Positions 14,942 through 24,680 are shown, counted from the stretch's first letter. The stretch is DNA of 64,000 nucleotides from UBA3871 sp002392265 (GCA_946614255.1 CAMOGS010000066.1:1-64000), one strand, 5' to 3'. The notes: a model not told the origin generated them from the letters alone. Numbers and translations are program-made.

Positions 14942-17900
14942 TTATTCTATGTCCGGAAGCAGTGGCATACCGGCACCGCCCGAGGCCTGATTTTTATTCA
15001 GTCTGAACTCTGAAACTATACGCTTCAGCATATCTGCCTGCCCGTAAAGCTCCTCTGAAGAAGCCGCAGACTGCTGTGATGTCGCAGAGTTGCTCTGGAT
15101 GACATTCGACACCGTCTCAATGCCTTCGTTTACCTGCGAAATATCCTTTGCCTGATTGTTCGAAGCATCAGCTATGCCTTCGACAAGTGACGCTGCCTCG
15201 GCGATACCTTCAACAATCTCCGAGAGTGCCTCCGCTGTGGCATTTGCAATCTTTGTACCTGCTTCAACCTTGTTCACGGAGCCTTCAATCAGTGTGGTTG
15301 TCTCGCTTGCTGCCTCTGCGGATTTTGCCGCCAGAGAGCGAACTTCGTCGGCTACTACAGCAAAGCCCTTGCCGTGTACGCCTGCACGTGCCGCCTCAAC
15401 TGCCGCATTCAGCGCCAGAATGTTTGTCTGGAATGCGATATCGTCGATAACCTTTATTATCTTTGAAATGTTTGCGCTCGATTCGTTGATTTCGTTCATC
15501 GACGCAAGCATATCTTTCATCTGTCTGTCGCCGCGTTCTGCACTGCTCTTTACGCCGTTTGCAAGCTCAGAGGCCTTGCGTGCGTCTTCGGCATTCTTGC
15601 TCGTCTGTGAAGCAATTTCGCCGATGTTCGTTGTGAGTGTCTGAACCGCAGCAGCCTGCTTGGTGGAGCCGACTGCGAGCATCTGTGCCGCTTCGGAGAG
15701 CTGCTTGGAGCCGCTTGCAACCTGTCCTGAAGACTCTGTGAGGCTCTGCATAACATCTCTGAGCTTTGCAACGATTTCCTGAAGCGCGCGTCCGATGTCG
15801 GTAAAGTCGCCCGGATAGTTGCTGAGATCGGTCTCGACGGTCAAATCACCGTTTGCAATAGCTCCGAGAGTCCTTGAAATGTCACCGATGATATTGCGCA
15901 GATTGTGAACTGTGATATTCATCACGTTCTTTGACTTTTCAAGGTCGCCTGCGTATTCGCCGTTAACTGTGGTCTTCAAATCGCCTGCCGATACGGATTC
16001 AAGCACTGCCATAACCTCTGAAATAGGTGTCAGGATGGCATCTATCGTGTCATTGATTCCTTTCATTACCTTTGCATATTCACCTTCATATTTTGCGAGA
16101 TCGGCGCGTCTGCCGAGGTCGCCCTGAACAGCGGAATCTGCAAGAGAAACGGAATCGTTTACGAGAGTACCGATAGCTGTTGTCACCTTTTCAACCGCAG
16201 CATCGATTGTATCAAATGTGCCCGCGATTTCCTCGGTGTATGCCTTTCTCGGTATGTTGTTCTCTTCAAAGTCAAATCTGCCTGCCGCGAGAGCTTCAAG
16301 GTTTCGCTCGAGTCTGCCCGCTGCTGCCTCTGAATATTCGGCCTGGTTCAGCACTGCCGTGAGATCCTGGATTACGCCGATGTATCCGATTTTTTCACCA
16401 TTTTTGCCGATGAAATCTGAAGTCTTCTGCTTGAATATGTTTTCTCCGTCCGTAAACTGAGTTTCGCTTTCTCCGTTTGTGAGCGCCTGTATTCCGTTAA
16501 TATCGATGCCCGGCACACTGCAAGGCTTTCCGTAAAGCTCTGTACGGTGCTGCTTTACGATTCCCTTTTGCTGCAGATTTAATGCAAAAGGCTTGTTGAG
16601 CAGCACCCAGTTGCCCTTTGTATCCATAACCTGAACATAAAGAGGAATGGAGTCTATTACATTCACATACCACTGGATCTTGTCAATAATCAGGTCGAGA
16701 GTCCCGTTTACGCCGGCAATAACGTTTCTGTATTCGCCTTTGTATTTGTCTTCGTCGGCCCTGATTTCGTAATTGCCTTCGCGTGCGGCATCAGCCAGCA
16801 TCTCAGTATCTGCGATGAGGTTTCTGATGCTGACAATAGTGCTTTCGAGCCTTTTGAAGGCTTCGCCGTAGTTGCCCGGTCTGTTTGTGTCAACTTCAGG
16901 CAGCTGACCTTCGCCCACCAGTGCAACGCCTCTGAGCAGATCTGTAACCTGGCCGCCGTAAACGTCCATAACCTCGTTTATGCCATCCATGATTTCCTTG
17001 AATCCACCCTCGAATTTGTCCGCATCTATATGGTAATTGGTGTTTCCGTTTTCATACTGCTTTGTCAGCTCGAGGAGCTCTGCCTTGAGTTCCTTCATGG
17101 TATCGAGCATCTTTAGGAGCGAGATATTTACCGCATCCTGATTTGAACGCACTGTAGGGACAGCGCTGAAATCTCCGGATGCGATAGCTTCTATCTGCTT
17201 TGCCTGGTTCTGCGAGCTCTTTATCAGCTTCAGGAATGAGTGCTTTAATACCTCGAACTCGTTTTCCGATGTCAGCTCTTCCTGCGCATCCACGGTCATT
17301 TCCACATTGCCCTCGGAAAGCTCGTTTGCAATGTTTACAGCCTCTTTCATGGTCTTTCTGATGTAGTTTGTGATGCCTCTGCTGGCAATAATCAGCAAAA
17401 CCAAAGCGATTATGAATACCGCAATGTTTATAATCAGAGTCAGCCTGTAGGTGGCAAGAGCTGCGTTCATAGCCTCTGTCGAATATACCTCAAATGTATC
17501 GCATGAGACCTCAAGTCTGTTCAGCAGATGATTTTTTACCTTTGCATAGTCGAGGTAGTACACGCGTGCACCGCGCTGATCGCCGGCTGACAGTCTTTCG
17601 TTCATTTTTGCGCAGAGATCGTCATAAATGACAAGGTCTGTATTTATTTCATCATAAAGCGCTGCGAGCTCATCCGTGTAGACAGCTCTCTCGCTCATCT
17701 CCGCAATAATTTCATCGGACTCTGCATTCAGCTCGTTAATCTCGTCGACTATTTGCTGTACATTGTCAAAATCTCCGCCGCCAAGGAATGCCGACATATA
17801 ATCGTCTGCAACCCAAAGCCCGTTCAGCAGTGCTTCCTTCAGGTAATTGGTATCCTCTACTCCAATTGCGTTTACCTTTTCCAGCCCGCCCTTTACGGAA

Positions 17901-18001
17901 TTCAGTCCGAAAGTGAAACAACCTGCGATAAGCACCATGCCTGCAACAGCAATAGCTCCGTAAGCGACCAGAATCTTGCCAATCTTAAATTTTTTCAACA
18001 T
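14942..18001 (-). CDS. Methyl-accepting chemotaxis protein with HAMP series and PAS domain
   Basis: 1019 residues from the ATG at 18001 (AAAGG upstream; a longer frame to 18037 adds 12 residues without a clear binding site). Membrane helices lie near residues 10-32 and 190-212 with a periplasmic four-helix sensor between them. After the second helix come a HAMP domain and repeated HAMP-like units recognised by GDF/GNY/GDL motifs with YKGEY or YEGEY. A PAS domain sits in the middle (IQWYVNVIDSIPLYVQVMD to IGVIQDLTA), then more HAMP-like units. The C-terminal 250 residues are the signalling hairpin with DDIAFQTNILALNAAVEAAR at its tip. It signals to CheA; the ligand is unknown. No che genes are in the window. 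Confidence 0.93.
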   Translation of the reverse strand: MLKKFKIGKILVAYGAIAVAGMVLIAGCFTFGLNSVKGGLEKVNAIGVEDTNYLKEALLNGLWVADDYMSAFLGGGDFDNVQQIVDEINELNAESDEIIAEMSERAVYTDELAALYDEINTDLVIYDDLCAKMNERLSAGDQRGARVYYLDYAKVKNHLLNRLEVSCDTFEVYSTEAMNAALATYRLTLIINIAVFIIALVLLIIASRGITNYIRKTMKEAVNIANELSEGNVEMTVDAQEELTSENEFEVLKHSFLKLIKSSQNQAKQIEAIASGDFSAVPTVRSNQDAVNISLLKMLDTMKELKAELLELTKQYENGNTNYHIDADKFEGGFKEIMDGINEVMDVYGGQVTDLLRGVALVGEGQLPEVDTNRPGNYGEAFKRLESTIVSIRNLIADTEMLADAAREGNYEIRADEDKYKGEYRNVIAGVNGTLDLIIDKIQWYVNVIDSIPLYVQVMDTKGNWVLLNKPFALNLQQKGIVKQHRTELYGKPCSVPGIDINGIQALTNGESETQFTDGENIFKQKTSDFIGKNGEKIGYIGVIQDLTAVLNQAEYSEAAAGRLERNLEALAAGRFDFEENNIPRKAYTEEIAGTFDTIDAAVEKVTTAIGTLVNDSVSLADSAVQGDLGRRADLAKYEGEYAKVMKGINDTIDAILTPISEVMAVLESVSAGDLKTTVNGEYAGDLEKSKNVMNITVHNLRNIIGDISRTLGAIANGDLTVETDLSNYPGDFTDIGRALQEIVAKLRDVMQSLTESSGQVASGSKQLSEAAQMLAVGSTKQAAAVQTLTTNIGEIASQTSKNAEDARKASELANGVKSSAERGDRQMKDMLASMNEINESSANISKIIKVIDDIAFQTNILALNAAVEAARAGVHGKGFAVVADEVRSLAAKSAEAASETTTLIEGSVNKVEAGTKIANATAEALSEIVEGIAEAASLVEGIADASNNQAKDISQVNEGIETVSNVIQSNSATSQQSAASSEELYGQADMLKRIVSEFRLNKNQASGGAGMPLLPDIE

Positions 18002-18064
18002 CACAACGCCTTTCTTTTCACAAAAACACTTTAACAATTTGCGCCCGTTTAGGGCTCTATATTT

Positions 18065-18094
18065 AAGCTACCATATTTGAGGCTTAAAAGTCAA
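18065..18094 (-). promoter_or_regulatory. Possible promoter of the chemoreceptor gene
   Basis: Minus strand TTGACT (18089-18094), 18 bases, TAGCTT (18065-18070). The -10 is weak. It lies just past the end of rlmN. Confidence 0.35.
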
Positions 18095-18112
18095 TGAACT
18101 CTGTAAAGTCCG

Positions 18113-19156
18113 TCAATTCTCTTTTTTGTGCGCCAGTCTCAGCTGTCCGCAGGCTGCATCTATGTCGCTGCCAAGCTCCCGTCTGACCGTCGCTGTTATG
18201 CCTCGGCTCTCGAGGCGCGCCAGGAATTCCTGCACCTGCGCCTTTGGTGATCCCGCAAGCCCTGTCTCACTCACTTCGTTAAGCGGTATCAGGTTTACAT
18301 GGCACAGCATGCCTTTGAGAAGGTCCGCCAGCTCGTCTGCCCGGCTCGGTGCATCGTTCACCCCCGCAATCAGCGCATACTCGAAGGTAATGCGTCTGTG
18401 TGTGGCCTCGGTGTACCGCTTGCACTCGGAAATAAGCCTCGCCACATTGTAGGTCCGGTTCACCGGCATAATGCGGCTTCGCACTTCGTCATTTGGGGCA
18501 TGCAGAGAAACGGCCAGGTTTACCTGAGGCAGGTCTCTTGCAAACTCCATGATTTTAGGAACCAGCCCGCATGTTGAAACCGTGATGTTTCGCATCGAAA
18601 GTCCCAGTCCCTTTGGTTCGTGCGCGAGGGTTATAAACTTTACGATATTGTCGTAGTTATCAAACGGCTCGCCCGTGCCCATGATTACGACGTGGCTGAT
18701 TTTTTCGCCTGTGTCGCGCTCCGCGCCTATCACCTGCATCAGAATTTCGCCTGCGCTTAAGTTCCTCGTCAGTCCGCCAATCGTAGATGCGCAAAATGCG
18801 CAGCCCATCCTGCAGCCGGCCTGCGAGGAAACGCAGATTGAGTTTCCGTATTTGTATTTCATAAAGACGGATTCAACTGCAATGCTTTCGCGCAATTGGA
18901 ATAAATATTTTATCGTCCCGTCCGTCCGTGATTCCTGTTTGCGAAGTATGTTTATGCGGCCGATTGTAATGTCGTCTGATGCTTCGGCATCGCTGAGTCG
19001 CTCGCGCAGCTCTTTTGGAATATTCGACATCTCATCAAAGCTGTCAACACCGCGATTCAGCCATTCAAATACCTGCTTTGCGCGGAATGGCTTTTCTCCT
19101 ATTGAAACGAAGTATTCTTCGAGTTCTTTAACCGTTAAATCTCTTAAATTCAGCAT
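18113..19156 (-). CDS. rlmN: Dual-specificity 23S rRNA/tRNA adenine C2 methyltransferase RlmN
   Basis: 347 residues, full length. This radical SAM enzyme methylates A2503 of 23S rRNA and A37 of some tRNAs. The cluster motif CRMGCAFCAS lies near residue 118; PFRAKQVFEWL near the N-terminus and GEPFDNYDNIVKF are also typical. The second catalytic Cys is seen in AACGQLR close to the C-terminus, and the mechanistic Cys in the NITVSTCGLVP region also fits. The start follows AGAGGAAAAGAT. tRNA-Leu lies upstream on the same strand. Confidence 0.95.
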   Translation of the reverse strand: MLNLRDLTVKELEEYFVSIGEKPFRAKQVFEWLNRGVDSFDEMSNIPKELRERLSDAEASDDITIGRINILRKQESRTDGTIKYLFQLRESIAVESVFMKYKYGNSICVSSQAGCRMGCAFCASTIGGLTRNLSAGEILMQVIGAERDTGEKISHVVIMGTGEPFDNYDNIVKFITLAHEPKGLGLSMRNITVSTCGLVPKIMEFARDLPQVNLAVSLHAPNDEVRSRIMPVNRTYNVARLISECKRYTEATHRRITFEYALIAGVNDAPSRADELADLLKGMLCHVNLIPLNEVSETGLAGSPKAQVQEFLARLESRGITATVRRELGSDIDAACGQLRLAHKKEN

Positions 19157-19260
19157 ATCTTTTCCTCTTTTCGCTTTTCAGTATATCACATCGGAGGAAA
19201 GTATCCAAACATATAGATAATAACAAAAATAGCGTCACAATAGTGCAATAAAAATACAAT

Positions 19261-19292
19261 AAAAAACTCCGGAAGCATTTCTGCTCCGAAGT
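19261..19292 (-). terminator. Terminator downstream of tRNA-Leu
   Basis: Minus strand: an imperfect stem of ACTTCGGAGCA with TGCTTCCGGAGT and one bulge, followed by six T. It begins about 25 bases after the tRNA 3' end. Confidence 0.65.
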
Positions 19293-19315
19293 CTTTTTCC
19301 ACATCTGTGTGGTTT

Positions 19316-19400
19316 TGGTGCGGATAAAGGGATTCGAACCCCCATGATGTTACTCACACGGACCTGAACCGTGCGCGTCTGCCAATTCCGCCATATCCGC
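19316..19400 (-). tRNA. tRNA-Leu (anticodon CAG)
   Basis: 85 nt with the 3' CCA encoded. On the minus strand the acceptor GCGGATA pairs with TATCCGC. The anticodon stem CACGG/CCGTG frames loop TTCAGGT (anticodon CAG). A long type-II variable arm and a GGGGTTCGAATCCC T-arm follow, as expected for tRNA-Leu. Confidence 0.95.
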
Positions 19401-19466
19401 AAATGTCGGGTACTGCCAAACAGTACCCTTTTATTTTATAGGTTTTGGCCTCTTTCGTCAAGCAAA

Positions 19467-20849
19467 TTATTGATATTTCTTTGCCAGGATTCTCGCCACG
19501 TGAACACCGCAGGCCGATGCCTGTGAAAGTGAATGTGTTACGCCGGAGCCGTCTCCGAGAGCATAGAGACCCTTTAATTTTGTTTCCAGGTTCCCGTCAA
19601 CTTCTACCTGTGAATTGTAGAACTTTACCTCTACGCCATAGAGCAGCGTATCCGCATTTGCCGTTCCCGGTGCGATTTTATCGAGCGCATATATCATTTC
19701 AATGATGTCATCGAGCTGGCGCTTTGGAATAACCAGTGATAGATCTCCCGGTGTAGCCTTTAACGTAGGGCGTGTAAAGCATTTTTCCATACGGTGCTCG
19801 GAAGTTCTGCGCCCCTTCACGAGATCGCCGAAGCGCTGCATGAGTACGCCGCCGCCGAGCATGTTGGAAAGCTTGGCGATGGATTCACCGTATTCGTTGG
19901 AATCATTGAAAGGCTCTGTAAAGTGGTTGGACACCAGCAGCGCAAAGTTTGTGTTCTCCGTGTGGAGAGCCGGGTCTGCGTAGCTGTGGCCGTTTACGGT
20001 AACTATGTCGTTTGTGTTTTCGGAAACAACCTCGCCGTAAGGGTTCATACAGAAGGTACGAACTCTGTCGTTATATTTGTCGGTCTTGTATACGATTTTG
20101 GATTCATATACATCATCCGTGATGTGCTTGAAAATTTCCGCCGGCAGCTCCACACGAACGCCTATGTCGACGCGGTTGGATTTCTGAGGAATGTCGAGCT
20201 TGTCGCAAACCTCACCGATCCATTTGGAGCCGGAACGTCCGGTAGCTAAAATCAAATCGTTACAGGTATATTCCTCGCCCTTGTCGGTCGAAATTCTATA
20301 TTTACCGTCAGTCTCGCGAGACACCTCGGTGATCGCCGTGCGGAACTCGTAATTAATGCGTTCCTTTGTATATTCGAACATTCTCTCGAGAATCTTCACG
20401 TTGCGGTCTGTCCCCAAATGGCGCACCTTTGCGTCGAGGAGATTCAGGTTGTTCTGGAGAGCGCGTGTTTTTAGCTCTGAGCTTGCGGTTGAATAGAGCT
20501 TTGCCTCGGAGCCGCCCATGCTGCAAAGTACGCTGTCTACATATTCCATTAGCTCGATGGCCTTTTCCTCGCCTACGTACAGATGGAGGTCACCGCCGAA
20601 CTTTGTGGTTATGTTGTACTTACCGTCGGAGAGTGTGCCTGCTCCGCCATAGCCGTTCATGATGTGGCAAGGAGAGCACTTGATGCAGCTGGTGACCTTG
20701 CCCATCTTTATCGGGCAATTGCGGCAAGCAAGCTCCGCACCCTTGTCGATTATCAGGATGCTCGCCTTATTTTCCAGCTTTGTCATCTCGTATCCGAGGA
20801 ATACGCCGGCTGCTCCTGCACCGGCAACGATTACGTCATAATGTTTCAT
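19467..20849 (-). CDS. FAD-dependent oxidoreductase of the COG2509 type with N-terminal cysteine cluster
   Basis: 460 residues. The Rossmann motif YDVIVAGAGAAGVFLGYEM at the N-terminus binds FAD, and NDLILATGRSG plus a C-terminal GLYALGDGSG complete the nucleotide site. Directly after the first Rossmann unit lie five cysteines at 42, 45, 55, 58 and 61 (C..C, then C..C..C), which could hold an iron-sulfur cluster. Members of this group are annotated as uncharacterised FAD dehydrogenases; no substrate is known to me. The start follows GAAGGAAAG. The gene is probably monocistronic, with a terminator of the previous gene 17 bases upstream. Confidence 0.82.
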   Translation of the reverse strand: MKHYDVIVAGAGAAGVFLGYEMTKLENKASILIIDKGAELACRNCPIKMGKVTSCIKCSPCHIMNGYGGAGTLSDGKYNITTKFGGDLHLYVGEEKAIELMEYVDSVLCSMGGSEAKLYSTASSELKTRALQNNLNLLDAKVRHLGTDRNVKILERMFEYTKERINYEFRTAITEVSRETDGKYRISTDKGEEYTCNDLILATGRSGSKWIGEVCDKLDIPQKSNRVDIGVRVELPAEIFKHITDDVYESKIVYKTDKYNDRVRTFCMNPYGEVVSENTNDIVTVNGHSYADPALHTENTNFALLVSNHFTEPFNDSNEYGESIAKLSNMLGGGVLMQRFGDLVKGRRTSEHRMEKCFTRPTLKATPGDLSLVIPKRQLDDIIEMIYALDKIAPGTANADTLLYGVEVKFYNSQVEVDGNLETKLKGLYALGDGSGVTHSLSQASACGVHVARILAKKYQ

Positions 20850-20865
20850 AAGTCTTTCCTTCTTT

Positions 20866-20905
20866 GAAAAAATAAAAGCTGTTCACATCCAGGATGTGGA
20901 CAGCT
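20866..20905 (-). terminator. Terminator after the DUF1292 gene
   Basis: Minus strand: a 14-bp stem (20892-20905 with 20877-20890, one mismatch) over a single-base loop, followed by TTTATTTTTT. Confidence 0.8.
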
Positions 20906-20923
20906 AAAAGATTTACCGTAATT

Positions 20924-21217
20924 CTAGTTTCCTACAGCATCTTCTGCAACGATTTTGTCGAATTCGGCAACAACCTTTTCAAACTCATCGTCGTCAAGAA
21001 TGTCTATCAATTCGAACTCGTCTTCGCCGACTTCCTGGTATCCGTAAATGAATACATCGTCTGAACCGTCGTCAGGAATAAGAGCAATATACTCCTTGCC
21101 TGCGTAGTCGAATACACCCATGATTTCACATTCTACTTCTTCGCCGTCGTCAAACTGAAGCGTGATAATATCTGTATCGTCTGTGCCCTGAGCTGCGATT
21201 CTTTCGTCATCTGCCAT
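20924..21217 (-). CDS. DUF1292 domain-containing protein
   Basis: 97 residues, very acidic (many Asp/Glu), with the family pattern ITLQFDDGEEVECEIMGVFDYAGKEYIALIPDD then DVFIYGYQE. DUF1292 proteins are small and widespread in Bacillota, often beside ruvX (yqgF) and yrzL; their role is unknown. Here the partner upstream is uvrC. The start follows AAGGAGG at a good distance. Confidence 0.9.
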   Translation of the reverse strand: MADDERIAAQGTDDTDIITLQFDDGEEVECEIMGVFDYAGKEYIALIPDDGSDDVFIYGYQEVGEDEFELIDILDDDEFEKVVAEFDKIVAEDAVGN

Positions 21218-21288
21218 GATTAACCCTCCTTAATTTGGGATAGTGTTTCTAACAGTACTACTATATCACGAGTTTAAAAGCTGCGCAA

Positions 21289-23160
21289 TCAATTTTTGCG
21301 AAAGAACGCATATACCGCCTCAGCATTCGCGCGGGTAATCCCGGGAGCAGCTTCAAGCTCCTCGACAGTGGCGCTGCGAACTGCCTCCACGCTTTTGAAA
21401 TGCGCGAGCAGCGAGTTTCTCTTTTTCGGGCCAATCCCCGGAATATCGTCGAGCACCGAGCCGATCATATGCTTTCCGCGCAGGTTTCTGTGATACTCTA
21501 TTGCAAAGCGGTGGACCTCCTCCTGAACCGTGCCCATGAACTTAAACACAAGCCCCCTGCCCGAAAGCTCGGTCTCGTGCCACTCTCCGCCTTCATATAT
21601 CACTGCGCTGTTTGTGCGGTGATGGTCGTCCTTTGCCATACCCACAACGGGAATGTCGATTTTCTTTCCGGTTTCAGCCTCAAGCTCCCGCAGCGCATCA
21701 AGCACCACTGTCACCTGACCCTTGCCGCCGTCAATGAGCAGGATATCCGGCAAAACGCCGAATGCGGAATCCTCCGAAAGGCCGCGCCTGAAGCGGCGGG
21801 TTATGACCTCGTGGAGGCTCGCGTAATCATCCGGCCCCGTCACGGTCTTTATTTTGAACCTGCGATAGTCCTTTCGCATAGGTCTGAGTCCCTGAAACAC
21901 CACCATACCGGCCACGGTATCCACTCCGTTTGTATTTGATATGTCATATGATTCTATGCGGTACTCTTTTTTCTTTGCCAAGCCCGGATAATGCGGACTC
22001 ACCAGCGCATAAAGCTCATCCGACAGCTTCGTTACACGCTCTGCCGCCAAAGCAGCCCTCTCGTCGATGGTTCTGGCCATTTCGAGACAGTCACGCTGTG
22101 CAAGCGCGAGAAGTGCCTTTTTTTCGCCCCTCTGCGGCACCGTGATGCTGACCTTTCTGCCGGCAAGCGCCGCAAGGTACTCCTCCACCAGCTCCTGCTC
22201 CGGCAGGCTGTGGCTGACAACTATCTCATAAGGCAGGCTCGGCATGATTCCGTAATACTGCTTTATGAATGCCGCCACGATGCTGGCATTTTCATCTCCC
22301 TCATCCGCCTGCATCGGATAAGATTCCCTTCCCACCAGCTTTCCGTCGCGATAGTAGAATGCCACCGCATAGGTTTCACTGCCGGTGCGTACAGCCAGCA
22401 CGACATCAATATCCTTCATTCCCGGAATCGTCACGCGCTGGGTCTCGCCGAGAGCCTTCAGTGCTGCGATGCGGTCGCGAAGAACGGCTGCTTCCTCGAA
22501 GTTCAGTTCCTCCGAAGCCTTTTGCATTGCCTCGCTCAGCTCTGCCACCAGCTTTTTGTCCCTGCCCGACAGAATCGCCAGCGCATTCTCTATCTGCTTT
22601 GCGTAGTCGCTCTCCGAAACCTTTCCCTGGCAGATGCCTTTACACTTTCCTATGTGATAATTCAGACAAGGCCGCATTCCGGGAGGAAATGCCACTGCCG
22701 AGCACCTCTTCAGCGCAAGTCTGTCCTGGAGCAGCTCGACCGTTTCATTCACCGCCTTCGCATCGCTGTACGGCCCGAAATACCTGTTTCCGTCGTCCTT
22801 TAACACCCTGGTTTTCATTACTCTCGGATATTTTTCGGTCGTCGTCACCTTTATATAAGGATAGGTCTTGTCATCCCTCAGCAGAATGTTGTATTTCGGC
22901 ATATACTTTTTGATGAGGTTGTTTTCGAGAATCAGTGCCTCCACTTCGCTGGCGCAGTTTATGTACTCGAACTCGGCTATGTGTGAAACCATAGCTCTGA
23001 CCTTTGGATCGGCATCCTTTTTAAGGTGAAAATACTGGCTCACGCGGCGCCTTAAATTAATCGCCTTTCCCACGTAAATGACCTGACCCAGTTTATCCTT
23101 GTGAATATAAACTCCCGGCGTTACCGGGAGTTTTTTTAGATTATCTTCAATGTTGAACAT
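21289..23160 (-). CDS. uvrC: Excinuclease ABC subunit C
   Basis: 623 residues, full length. UvrC makes both incisions in UvrABC nucleotide excision repair. The N-terminal GIY-YIG nuclease reads PVTPGVYIHKDKLGQVIYVGKA; a UVR motif lies near residue 205-235 (LSEAMQKASEELNFEEAAVLRDRI region). The RNase H-like 5' nuclease follows (IESYDISNTNGVDTVAGMVVF, with DILLIDGGKGQ), and the C-terminus has tandem HhH motifs (LDDIPGIGPKKRNSLL; LEAAPGITRANAEAV). It lies 21 bases after the carboxypeptidase gene, and uvrA is at the right end of the window. Confidence 0.97.
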   Translation of the reverse strand: MFNIEDNLKKLPVTPGVYIHKDKLGQVIYVGKAINLRRRVSQYFHLKKDADPKVRAMVSHIAEFEYINCASEVEALILENNLIKKYMPKYNILLRDDKTYPYIKVTTTEKYPRVMKTRVLKDDGNRYFGPYSDAKAVNETVELLQDRLALKRCSAVAFPPGMRPCLNYHIGKCKGICQGKVSESDYAKQIENALAILSGRDKKLVAELSEAMQKASEELNFEEAAVLRDRIAALKALGETQRVTIPGMKDIDVVLAVRTGSETYAVAFYYRDGKLVGRESYPMQADEGDENASIVAAFIKQYYGIMPSLPYEIVVSHSLPEQELVEEYLAALAGRKVSITVPQRGEKKALLALAQRDCLEMARTIDERAALAAERVTKLSDELYALVSPHYPGLAKKKEYRIESYDISNTNGVDTVAGMVVFQGLRPMRKDYRRFKIKTVTGPDDYASLHEVITRRFRRGLSEDSAFGVLPDILLIDGGKGQVTVVLDALRELEAETGKKIDIPVVGMAKDDHHRTNSAVIYEGGEWHETELSGRGLVFKFMGTVQEEVHRFAIEYHRNLRGKHMIGSVLDDIPGIGPKKRNSLLAHFKSVEAVRSATVEELEAAPGITRANAEAVYAFFRKN

Positions 23161-23181
23161 GAGGAAATCCTCCTGCTGCGG

Positions 23182-24588
23182 CTATTTAAAAAACCAGTCC
23201 CGCAGCTCCTGATCGCGTTCGCGCTCCGCACGCTCCTGCGCGATTTCCATGGCTCTCTGCTCTCTGCGGATTCTGCGCGCTTTGCGCCTGCGCGCCTTTT
23301 CGACGCTGACCGCAATGAAGATTGCCAGGAAAAATACTGCAAAAAATCCCACTACTGCTATTATAACATAGGCCTTTTTGTTTTCTATACCAAATTTCGC
23401 AAGGAATGTTCCCTCGCCGACCTCAAGGCTCGCCAGTATATCAACCGAGCACGAATAATCATCACCCTCGTATATGTCCAGCTTTCCGATTACCTGCCCC
23501 TGCTTTATCGGTGCAACGATTTCCTCGTCATACACCTGCTCGGTGCGAATCAGAGCAGAGCTCGCCTCTGCCGGCAGCAAAACATAAGCCGCTTCGGCGG
23601 TCTCTACGGGCACTTCCTTTACTTCACCGTTTTTTACCGCAACCTTTCCAAGCTTTGCCCCCTGCTCTATGGCGAGCTCGCTGTGGTAGTTTGCGAATGC
23701 CCAGTCAAACAGTGCGATCGTGTCGGCAAACCTTCCGAGGTCCGTCGACTTCATAACTACCGAAAGCACCTGCGTATCATAGCTTTTTGCGCTGCAGGTG
23801 AGGCTTGCTCCGGCCTGCGGAGTATAACCGGTCTTTCCGCCGAGGCAACCGTCATATTTACATTCGCGATTTACGCCGTTCACGTTCACCTTTGTCTGGC
23901 GGTCGTAGATTAGGCGGTTGGTGTTGTACATGTAGCGTTCAGGCTGCTTGTTTGTTTCAGGAATGGTGTATTTGTAGGTCTTGATCAGTTCCCTGAAGGT
24001 CTTGTTCTTCATGCAGTACTGACCGATTAATGACATGTCGTAGGGTGTAGAAAGGTGCCCGTCTTCGTGAAGCCCGTTTGGATTTATGAAGTGTGTACTG
24101 AGGCAGCCGAGTTCCTTTGCCTTTGCGTTCATCATCTTTGCAAACTCTTCGACGGAGCCTGCAACGCCCTTTGCCAGCGCAACCGCTGCGTCGTTTGCCG
24201 ATTCGAGCATGAGAGCGTACAGCAGGTTCTGGACGCTGATCTGCTCGCCTTCAATCAGATATATGCGGCTGCCGCCGGTAAAGCTTGCCTCCGCATCGAT
24301 TGTAAGAACGTCGGTAAGCTGGAGATTTTCAAGCGCAAGTATACAGGTCATCATCTTTGTCATGGAAGCAGGCTCAAACTGCTGGTACATATTTTTATTG
24401 TACAGTATTTCGCCTGTGCGCAAATCCACCACGCATGCGCCCTCCGCCTCTATGGTCGGAAGGGCTGTAACCGCATAGGCACTGCCCGCAAGCATTGGCG
24501 CTGCCGCGCAAAAAATAATCACCGCCGCTAATACGATAATCGCCCCTGTCTTCGCAAAATGATATAAATCCTTTAATATATTAATCAC
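23182..24588 (-). CDS. D-alanyl-D-alanine carboxypeptidase (DacF/PBP5 type)
   Basis: 468 residues from the GTG at 24586-24588 with AGAGG upstream. The longer ATG frame to 24654 begins inside the serC terminator hairpin and is rejected. A signal segment (about 10-38) precedes the S11 peptidase domain with SMTKMM (catalytic Ser-Lys), SAND (SxN) and GGKTGYTPQAG (KTG). The enzyme trims the terminal D-Ala of peptidoglycan pentapeptides. A C-terminal beta domain follows, then a membrane helix (about 405-427) and an Arg/Glu-rich cytoplasmic tail. This differs from the usual amphipathic C-terminal anchor. Confidence 0.92.
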   Translation of the reverse strand: MINILKDLYHFAKTGAIIVLAAVIIFCAAAPMLAGSAYAVTALPTIEAEGACVVDLRTGEILYNKNMYQQFEPASMTKMMTCILALENLQLTDVLTIDAEASFTGGSRIYLIEGEQISVQNLLYALMLESANDAAVALAKGVAGSVEEFAKMMNAKAKELGCLSTHFINPNGLHEDGHLSTPYDMSLIGQYCMKNKTFRELIKTYKYTIPETNKQPERYMYNTNRLIYDRQTKVNVNGVNRECKYDGCLGGKTGYTPQAGASLTCSAKSYDTQVLSVVMKSTDLGRFADTIALFDWAFANYHSELAIEQGAKLGKVAVKNGEVKEVPVETAEAAYVLLPAEASSALIRTEQVYDEEIVAPIKQGQVIGKLDIYEGDDYSCSVDILASLEVGEGTFLAKFGIENKKAYVIIAVVGFFAVFFLAIFIAVSVEKARRRKARRIRREQRAMEIAQERAERERDQELRDWFFK

Positions 24589-24638
24589 TTGTCTAACCTC
24601 TGTATTATTTGTTAAAAGTCCGCTCTTTTGTATGCACG

Positions 24639-24680
24639 AAAAAAACGAGCTCAATATATTGTACCATACATAGAGCCCGT
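24639..24680 (-). terminator. Terminator after serC
   Basis: Minus strand: an ACGGGCTC/GAGCTCGT stem (8 bp, one wobble) with a 20-nt loop, then seven T. Confidence 0.65.

Noticed and set aside
21991..22803. 270-residue plus-strand frame
   Set aside because: Antisense to uvrC with no recognisable domain.
24589..24654. Upstream ATG start of the D,D-carboxypeptidase
   Set aside because: It lies in the loop of the serC terminator; the GTG at 24588 has a proper binding site.
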